Positions 59,276 through 64,000 of a DNA stretch of 64,000 bases are shown one piece after another; position 1 is the first letter of the stretch, and each line of letters begins with the position of its first letter. The stretch lies in contig NZ_JADLQO010000002.1 in the NCBI RefSeq assembly GCF_015477775.1, positions 248,001 through 312,000 of the forward strand. The letters are read 5' to 3'. Below the pieces are notes generated by a model. That model saw nothing but the letters and a program-made list of their open reading frames with translations. It made no database searches and had not been told where the DNA came from. The position numbers and the translations under genes are program-made. The stretch comes from Nocardia abscessus (GTDB lineage: Bacteria > Actinomycetota > Actinomycetes > Mycobacteriales > Mycobacteriaceae).

Positions 59276-59308
59276 CCAGCCCCTGGTCGCCGGGCGTCCC
59301 GCGGCAGG

Positions 59309-60313
59309 TCAGGCGCGCTTGGCGAAGCCGAGGTCGATGACGGCGTCGCGTTCCTGCTCCAGTTCCGCGAACGAGGCGTCGATCCGGGGCCGGGCGAGAT
59401 CGTCGACGACCAGATCGGGCACGATCCGGTACTCGCCGTTCGCGCAGGTGACCGGGAACGAGCTGATCAGCCCTTCGGGCACGCCGTAGGAGCCGTCCGA
59501 GGGCACGGCCATGGAGACCCAGTCGCCGTCCCGGGTGCCCCGCACCCAGTCGTGGATGTGATCGATCGCGGCGCTGGCCGCACTGGCTGCCGAGGACGCG
59601 CCGCGGGCCTGGATGATGGCGGTGCCGCGCTGCTGCACGGTGGGCACGAACTCGTCGGTCACCCAGGCCCGATCGCCGATGAGGTCGAGGGCGGGGCGTC
59701 CGGCGATGGTGGCGTGCGCGATGTCCGGGTACTGCGTCGCGGAGTGGTTGCCCCAGATCGCGACGCGCGCGATGTCGGCCGCGGGCGCACCGGTCTTCTT
59801 GGCCAGTTGCGCGATGGCGCGATTGTGGTCCAGCCGGGTCATGGCGGTGAAACGCTCGGCGGGCACGTCGGGGGCGTTGCTCATGGCGATGAAGGCGTTG
59901 GTGTTGGCCGGGTTGCCGATCACGAGCACCCGCACGTCGTCCGCGGCGCTGGCGTTGATCGCGGCGCCCTGCTCGGTGAAGATCGCGCCGTTGGCGGCCA
60001 GCAGATCCGAGCGCTCCATGCCTGCCGTACGCGGCCGAGCGCCGACCAGCAGGGCGATGTCGGCGCCGGCGAAGCCGATCCACGGGTCGTCGCTGATGTC
60101 GACCGACTCCAGCAGCTCGAACGCGCCGTCGTCCAGTTCCATCGCGACGCCCTCCAGCGACGCCACCGCCGCGGGGACCTCGAGCAGCCGCAGCCGCACG
60201 GGCGTGTCCGGGCCCAGCATCGCGCCGGAGGCGATCCGGAACAGCATGCCGTAGGCGATCTGACCCGCGGCCCCGGTCACGGTGACGGTCACGGTCCCAG
60301 CGGCGGTGCTCAC
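59309..60313 (-). CDS. mdh: Malate dehydrogenase
   Basis: NAD-dependent oxidation of malate to oxaloacetate. It is the 334-residue cytosolic-type enzyme found in actinobacteria. The NAD site [17 protein letters not shown] is followed by [13 protein letters not shown] (mobile loop arginines), [10 protein letters not shown] and the catalytic [12 protein letters not shown]. The GTG has AAGGAG 6 nt upstream. It is convergent with korB (33 bp), another TCA-cycle gene. Confidence 0.97.
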   Translation of the reverse strand: MSTAAGTVTVTVTGAAGQIAYGMLFRIASGAMLGPDTPVRLRLLEVPAAVASLEGVAMELDDGAFELLESVDISDDPWIGFAGADIALLVGARPRTAGMERSDLLAANGAIFTEQGAAINASAADDVRVLVIGNPANTNAFIAMSNAPDVPAERFTAMTRLDHNRAIAQLAKKTGAPAADIARVAIWGNHSATQYPDIAHATIAGRPALDLIGDRAWVTDEFVPTVQQRGTAIIQARGASSAASAASAAIDHIHDWVRGTRDGDWVSMAVPSDGSYGVPEGLISSFPVTCANGEYRIVPDLVVDDLARPRIDASFAELEQERDAVIDLGFAKRA

Positions 60314-60417
60314 GACGAACTCCTTGTGGTCGGCGGACTTCTGCTGCCACCCTAGCCACTCTCACCGCCGCTGAAGGCGCACGGTGAGCAACGCGACAGC
60401 GCCCCCGGAGCGGACGG

Positions 60418-61065
60418 TCAGCCGAGCGTGGCAACCTCGGTGTCGGTCAGCACGATCGGTGACACCGCGTCCTTGGCCCGCGCCAGCCGCACGGCGCGAT
60501 ACAGGGGCCGTTCCTCCAGCCCGGCATCCCGCGCCTCGGCCCGCAACTGCTGCACCAGCATCTCGGAAACCGCTACGGCCGCTGCCAATTGGCTGGCCGA
60601 CAGCGCGTCGGCGAGCCTGCGCAGGCCGAGCAGGTGCAGTTCCCGGCCGCTGCCCGCGTCGGTGTACATGGCCAGCGGAACGACCTGGGAGACCTCTCCG
60701 GCGGTGACCCGCAGAGCGATGCGGCTCAACCTGGCCGGGAAAACGAGGACCTCGACGCCGGTCGCCGCCGACATCTCCACCTGGCGTTCACCGAACAGCC
60801 TGCGGGCGTGGATCCTCGTTCCCGTCACCCACATTCGCCGCCGGCGCAGCGCGACGGCGTACAGCACGGTCGGCGCGCCGACGACGACGCCGATGGCAAC
60901 GGCGATCGGCCAGCTCACCACGGTCGCGGCCAGCAGCGCCGCGCCGAGCCCGATGCCCGAAGCGGCCAGCGCGAGACGACGCAGCATCGGCGCGTACAGC
61001 TCGGGCGCGACCAGATCGAGCCCCACCGGTGCGACCGCCCGCTGGTCATCAGAATTCGTGGACAC
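60418..61065 (-). CDS. Membrane protein with two N-terminal helices
   Basis: A 215-residue protein with a hydrophobic hairpin (RLALAASGIGLGAALLAATV, WPIAVAIGVVVGAPTVLYAVAL) then a cytoplasmic domain with beta-rich PH-like character (MWVTGTRIHARRLFGERQVEMS). The C-terminal part is helical. I do not recognise a named family. The GTG at 61065 has GGCGGAG upstream. An in-frame start at 61110 is possible. Confidence 0.8.
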   Translation of the reverse strand: MSTNSDDQRAVAPVGLDLVAPELYAPMLRRLALAASGIGLGAALLAATVVSWPIAVAIGVVVGAPTVLYAVALRRRRMWVTGTRIHARRLFGERQVEMSAATGVEVLVFPARLSRIALRVTAGEVSQVVPLAMYTDAGSGRELHLLGLRRLADALSASQLAAAVAVSEMLVQQLRAEARDAGLEERPLYRAVRLARAKDAVSPIVLTDTEVATLG

Positions 61066-61205
61066 TGCTCCGCCCTCTCGCGACTCCGGCACCGGTCGTG
61101 CGCCGGTCACGCCACCGCGCCCATCGCCCGGTCAGCGACGGGTTCGACGCACAGTACCGTGCGTGCGGCGCTTGTGCCGGGAAACCCGACAGCGCCGCGC
61201 ACCCG

Positions 61206-62477
61206 CTATCCGGCCAGCGACTCCCGGATCACGCCGACCGCCTCGGGCAGCGGAATCTGCCGCTGGTCACCGGTGGCCATGTCCTTGAGCCCCACGGTGT
61301 TCTCCGCGAGATCCCGATCCCCGAGCACGAGCGTGAACTTCGCCCCGGAGCGGTCGGCCGCTTTCAGCGCGCCCTTCACGCCGCGGCCGCCGTAGGCCAG
61401 ATCCACCCGGACGCCCGCCGCCCGCAACTGCGCGGCCAGCACCACCAGCCGCTGTTTGGCGGCGTCACCCAGCGGCACGCCGAAGACCTCGCAGCGCGCC
61501 TGATCGCCCGCCGACTTGCCTTCGGCCGCCAGCGCCAGGATGGTGCGGTCGACGCCGAGGCCGAACCCGATGCCCGACAGCGGCTGCCCGCCGAGCTCGG
61601 CCATGAGCCCGTCGTAGCGGCCGCCGCCACCGATGCCGGACTGCGCGCCGAGACCGTCGTGCACGAACTCGAACGTGGTCTTGGTGTAGTAGTCCAGCCC
61701 CCGCACCATGCGTGGGTTCACCACGTACGGCACACCCAGCGCTTCCAGGTGGCCGAGCACCTGCTCGAAGTGCGCTTTGGCCGACTCCGACAGGTGGTCG
61801 ATCATCAGCGGCGCGTCCGCGGTCATCGCGCGTACCTCGGGTCGCTTGTCGTCCAGCACGCGCAGCGGGTTGAGCTGGGCGCGCCGCCTGGTCTCCTCGT
61901 CCAGCGGCAGGCCGAGCAGGAAATCCTGCAGCAGTTCGCGGTACTGCGGACGGCACGTCTCGTCGCCCAGCGAGGTGATCTCGAGCCGGAACCCGTCGAG
62001 TCCGAGACCGCGGAACCCGGCGTCGGCGATGGCGATCACCTCGGCGTCCAGCGCCGGGTCGTCGACGCCGATCGCCTCGATGCCCACCTGCTGCAACTGC
62101 CGGTACCGACCGGCTTGCGGCCGCTCGTAGCGGAAGAAGGGACCCGCGTAGCACAACTTCACCGGCAACTGGCCGCGGTCGAGGCCGTGCTCGATGACCG
62201 CGCGCATCACGCCCGCGGTTCCTTCGGGACGAAGGGTGACGCTGCGATCGCCGCGGTCGGGGAAGGTGTACATCTCCTTGGTGACGACGTCGGTGGACTC
62301 GCCGACACCACGGGCGAACAGGCCCGTGTCCTCGAAGACCGGCAGCTCGATATGCCCGTACCCGGCCAGTCGGGCGGCGCGCAGGAGGCCGTCGCGCACC
62401 GCGACGAACTCGGCCGAGCCGGGTGGCACGTAGTCCGGTACCCCCTTCGGGGCGGAAAAGCTGCTGGTCTTGGTCAC
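61206..62477 (-). CDS. hisS: Histidyl-tRNA synthetase
   Basis: Class II synthetase of 423 residues. Motifs are [36 protein letters not shown] (motif 2), [13 protein letters not shown] (histidine loop), [11 protein letters not shown] and [11 protein letters not shown] (motif 3), with a C-terminal anticodon domain. The GTG at 62477 ([12 protein letters not shown]) is the conserved start. It is divergent from the cyclophilin gene. Confidence 0.97.
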   Translation of the reverse strand: MTKTSSFSAPKGVPDYVPPGSAEFVAVRDGLLRAARLAGYGHIELPVFEDTGLFARGVGESTDVVTKEMYTFPDRGDRSVTLRPEGTAGVMRAVIEHGLDRGQLPVKLCYAGPFFRYERPQAGRYRQLQQVGIEAIGVDDPALDAEVIAIADAGFRGLGLDGFRLEITSLGDETCRPQYRELLQDFLLGLPLDEETRRRAQLNPLRVLDDKRPEVRAMTADAPLMIDHLSESAKAHFEQVLGHLEALGVPYVVNPRMVRGLDYYTKTTFEFVHDGLGAQSGIGGGGRYDGLMAELGGQPLSGIGFGLGVDRTILALAAEGKSAGDQARCEVFGVPLGDAAKQRLVVLAAQLRAAGVRVDLAYGGRGVKGALKAADRSGAKFTLVLGDRDLAENTVGLKDMATGDQRQIPLPEAVGVIRESLAG

Positions 62478-62617
62478 GATGCTCCAGTTTCCACCACTAC
62501 GCCCCCGCAAGTCCAACCGGTTCCGCGCAAGCGCCTCTCAGGAAGGTTGCCGAGCAGTCTCAGGAAGAAATGGCACACTCTTATCCCGATGTAACCGGAT
62601 ACGGGAGGAACGTGGTA

Positions 62618-63496
62618 GTGCCGACCAACGAACAGCGACGAGCAGCGGCGAAACGCAAGCTGGAACGTCAGCTCGCCAACCGGGCCGAGCGGGCGCGCAG
62701 GCGCAAGCAACTCACGATCGCCGGATCGGTACTCGGTGTCGTCGTCGTGGTCGCCGCCGTGACCGGGGTGTACTTCTTGACCCGCGGCGACGACAGCGGC
62801 AGCTCCGACGCAGCCGACGCCTCGCTGTCCAGCACGCCCACCGCGGCAGCGCCGCCGTCGGCGAAGGCCAAGGCCGCCACGGTCGACTGCGCCTACCGCG
62901 ACAGCGCCAAGCCCGCGGACAAGCCGGTGAACAAGCCGAAGGGCGACGGCATCCCCACCACGGGCGTCGATGCCGAGGTCAGCGTCAGCGTGGAGACCAG
63001 CCAGGGCCCGATCGGGCTGACGCTGAACAACGCCGAGTCGCCGTGCACGGTGAACAGCTTCGTCAGCCTGGCGTCGCAGAACTACTTCGACGGCACCAGC
63101 TGTCACCGGATGACCGCGGGTGAGGGCCTGAAGGTCCTGCAGTGCGGCGACCCCACCGGTTCCGGAATGGGCGGGCCCGGCTACGAATTCGACAACGAAT
63201 ACCCGACCGATCAGTATGCTCCGAATGATCCGGCAGCGTCGAGCGAGCCGATCTCCTACAAGCGCGGCGTACTCGCCATGGCCAACGCCGGCCCTGGAAC
63301 CAACGGCAGCCAGTTCTTCATCGTGTACTCCGATTCACTGCTCCCGCCGCAGTACACGATCTTCGGCACGGTGGATGACAACAGCCTCGGCACCCTCGAC
63401 AAGATCGCCGCGGTGGGCCAGGACGACTCCAACGGCCCGGGTGACGGGAAGCCCAAGCAGCCGGTCACCATCCAGTCGGTGCGCATCGACCGCTGA
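62618..63496 (+). CDS. Membrane-anchored peptidyl-prolyl isomerase (cyclophilin)
   Basis: A 292-residue homologue of M. tuberculosis Rv2582 (PpiB). It has a basic N-terminal cytoplasmic part (TNEQRRAAAKRKLERQLANRAERARRRK), one membrane helix (ITIAG to VYFL, about 33-55), a Ser/Pro/Lys linker and a cyclophilin domain (SPCTVNSFVSLASQNYFDGT, GVLAMANAGPGTNGSQFFIVY, LPPQYTIFG). The GTG at 62618 has GGAGG 9 nt upstream. A GTG at 62612 is possible. Confidence 0.94.
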   Translation: MPTNEQRRAAAKRKLERQLANRAERARRRKQLTIAGSVLGVVVVVAAVTGVYFLTRGDDSGSSDAADASLSSTPTAAAPPSAKAKAATVDCAYRDSAKPADKPVNKPKGDGIPTTGVDAEVSVSVETSQGPIGLTLNNAESPCTVNSFVSLASQNYFDGTSCHRMTAGEGLKVLQCGDPTGSGMGGPGYEFDNEYPTDQYAPNDPAASSEPISYKRGVLAMANAGPGTNGSQFFIVYSDSLLPPQYTIFGTVDDNSLGTLDKIAAVGQDDSNGPGDGKPKQPVTIQSVRIDR

Positions 63497-63505
63497 GCGC
63501 GATCC

Positions 63506-63541
63506 CTCGGGCCCGCCGCCGATCACGGCCGCGGGCCCGAG
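63506..63541 (+). terminator. Terminator after the cyclophilin gene
   Basis: CTCGGGCCCGC (63506-63516) pairs perfectly with GCGGGCCCGAG (63531-63541) across a 14-nt loop, 10 bp after the stop. There is no long T-tract (TCGTGTCC follows). Confidence 0.7.
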
Positions 63542-63588
63542 TCGTGTCCAGCCCCCGTCCGGCCAGAGCAAGGATAACCAAACCTTTC

Positions 63589-63608
63589 TTCAGTTAGGCT
63601 GTCCTGAA
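63589..63608 (+). promoter_or_regulatory. IdeR/DtxR iron-box-like site
   Basis: TTCAGTTAGGCTGTCCTGAA has perfect TTCAG/CTGAA ends and contains GTTAGGCT. It matches the 19-bp IdeR/DtxR consensus at about 14 positions by eye. It is about 390 bp upstream of the gene that starts at 63998. Confidence 0.35.
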
Positions 63609-63760
63609 TTCGAAGATCGTCCGGCGCGCCAGGAGACACGCCGGAAATGTGCGATATATGCTGATAAAGCGGCACGCTCGTTCGATTGTGCCGACCTTTG
63701 TCGGGTAATCTCGAAACAAGGAGTTCCCGCAGCGTAGTCACCCTTCGGCCGGGCTATCCC

Positions 63761-63851
63761 GAACCGAGGATCCGAACCGAGGATCCGAACCGAGGATCCG
63801 AACCGAGGATCCGAACCGAGGATCCGAACCGAGGATCCGAACCGAGGATCC
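63761..63851. repeat. 13-bp tandem repeat, seven copies
   Basis: The unit GAACCGAGGATCC repeats with no substitutions at 63761, 63774, 63787, 63800, 63813, 63826 and 63839. The period is not a multiple of three, which fits non-coding DNA. Each unit has a BamHI-type GGATCC palindrome. Likely a variable-number repeat. Confidence 0.95.
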
Positions 63852-63997
63852 CGAGCCGAGAGTGGCGCGACGCGAGTTCTCCGGGTGTCCACGTTTGCAG
63901 GCGGGACCCGCTGCACGGGACTACAGTTCGCGTGGCGGTGTCCGTAACGAAGCACCACAACCATCCATAGTGATCACTGCAGCATCGGGGAGCAGCC

Positions 63998-64000
63998 ATG
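63998..64000 (+). CDS. Start codon of a gene cut by the window edge
   Basis: An ATG at the last three bases is preceded by GGGGAG at 5-nt spacing (CAGCC), a strong Shine-Dalgarno. The product cannot be named from this window. Confidence 0.5.

Larger units (their letters stand above)
63542..63997. other. Intergenic region before the right-edge gene
   Basis: No convincing protein gene. It holds an iron-box-like palindrome (63589-63608), a six-codon frame MCDIC with AGGAG upstream (63647-63664) and a 13-bp tandem repeat (63761-63851). Confidence 0.5.

Noticed and set aside
63686..63970. A 94-codon frame with a repeating Arg/Glu/Pro pattern.
   Set aside because: It is only the 13-bp repeat translated in rotating frames. 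It has no ribosome site or other conserved part.

Overview
The window is chromosomal core DNA of a high-GC actinobacterium of the Nocardia/Rhodococcus/Mycobacterium group (order Mycobacteriales), most like Nocardia. The basis is the strong GC bias, frequent GTG starts, and a gene order that follows two M. tuberculosis blocks (pyrR-pyrB-pyrC-carA-carB-pyrF-mihF-gmk-rpoZ-coaBC-metK-priA, and nusB-efp-pepQ-aroB-aroK-aroC-aroE-mltG-ruvX-alaS-rarA-aspS-hisS). Lineage-typical genes support this: mIHF, an EspC-like type VII substrate, an Rv2578c-type radical SAM protein and KorAB. No phage, insertion sequence, CRISPR array, rRNA or tRNA gene was seen.

Layout. 1-6459 (minus): mihF, gmk, rpoZ, coaBC, metK and a 3'-truncated priA. 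7028-15846 (minus): the pyrimidine operon pyrR-pyrB-pyrC-small membrane protein-carA-carB-pyrF, tightly coupled by stop/start overlaps, with a PyrR-binding-loop match in the leader and a strong terminator after pyrF. 15986-27246: accessory genes, namely a truncated methyltransferase, an AlkB-like dioxygenase, a SnoaL-like protein, an HD hydrolase, a CPBP protease, a TetR/oxidoreductase pair with twin operators, a serpin, a FAD oxidoreductase, a GXWXG protein, two tandem DUF606 transporters and an ArsB-like transporter, then an orphan MerR-type promoter motif. 27247-38363: YciI, nusB, efp, pepQ, a prepilin peptidase, a universal stress protein, aroC-aroK-aroB, a small membrane protein, aroE, mltG and ruvX. 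38363-64000: alaS, rarA, phoD, membrane proteins, a phosphotransferase, DUF389, aspS, a zinc metalloprotease, an orphan T7SS-like pair, an epimerase, an Rv2578c-like radical SAM protein, korAB, mdh, hisS, a secreted-type cyclophilin, and an intergenic region with an iron-box-like site and a 13-bp tandem repeat leading to a gene that starts at the last base triplet.

How the parts work together. The left half makes UMP, SAM, CoA and GTP precursors and carries transcription and replication-restart factors. The middle makes chorismate (aroC, aroK, aroB, aroE) and translation factors. The right half charges tRNAs and runs 2-oxoglutarate and malate steps of the TCA cycle. Most interesting signals: (1) an SOS-type promoter with a LexA box upstream of a radical SAM protein that ends in a sliding-clamp-like QLALF peptide, paralleled by a weaker LexA-like box at the AlkB gene; (2) an in-frame array of 21-23 residue repeats inside an unusually long PriA linker; (3) an Arg/Ser-rich tail on shikimate kinase; (4) an orphan MerR-type promoter followed by two perfect hairpins and no gene; (5) a KstR-type palindrome over the epimerase -10.
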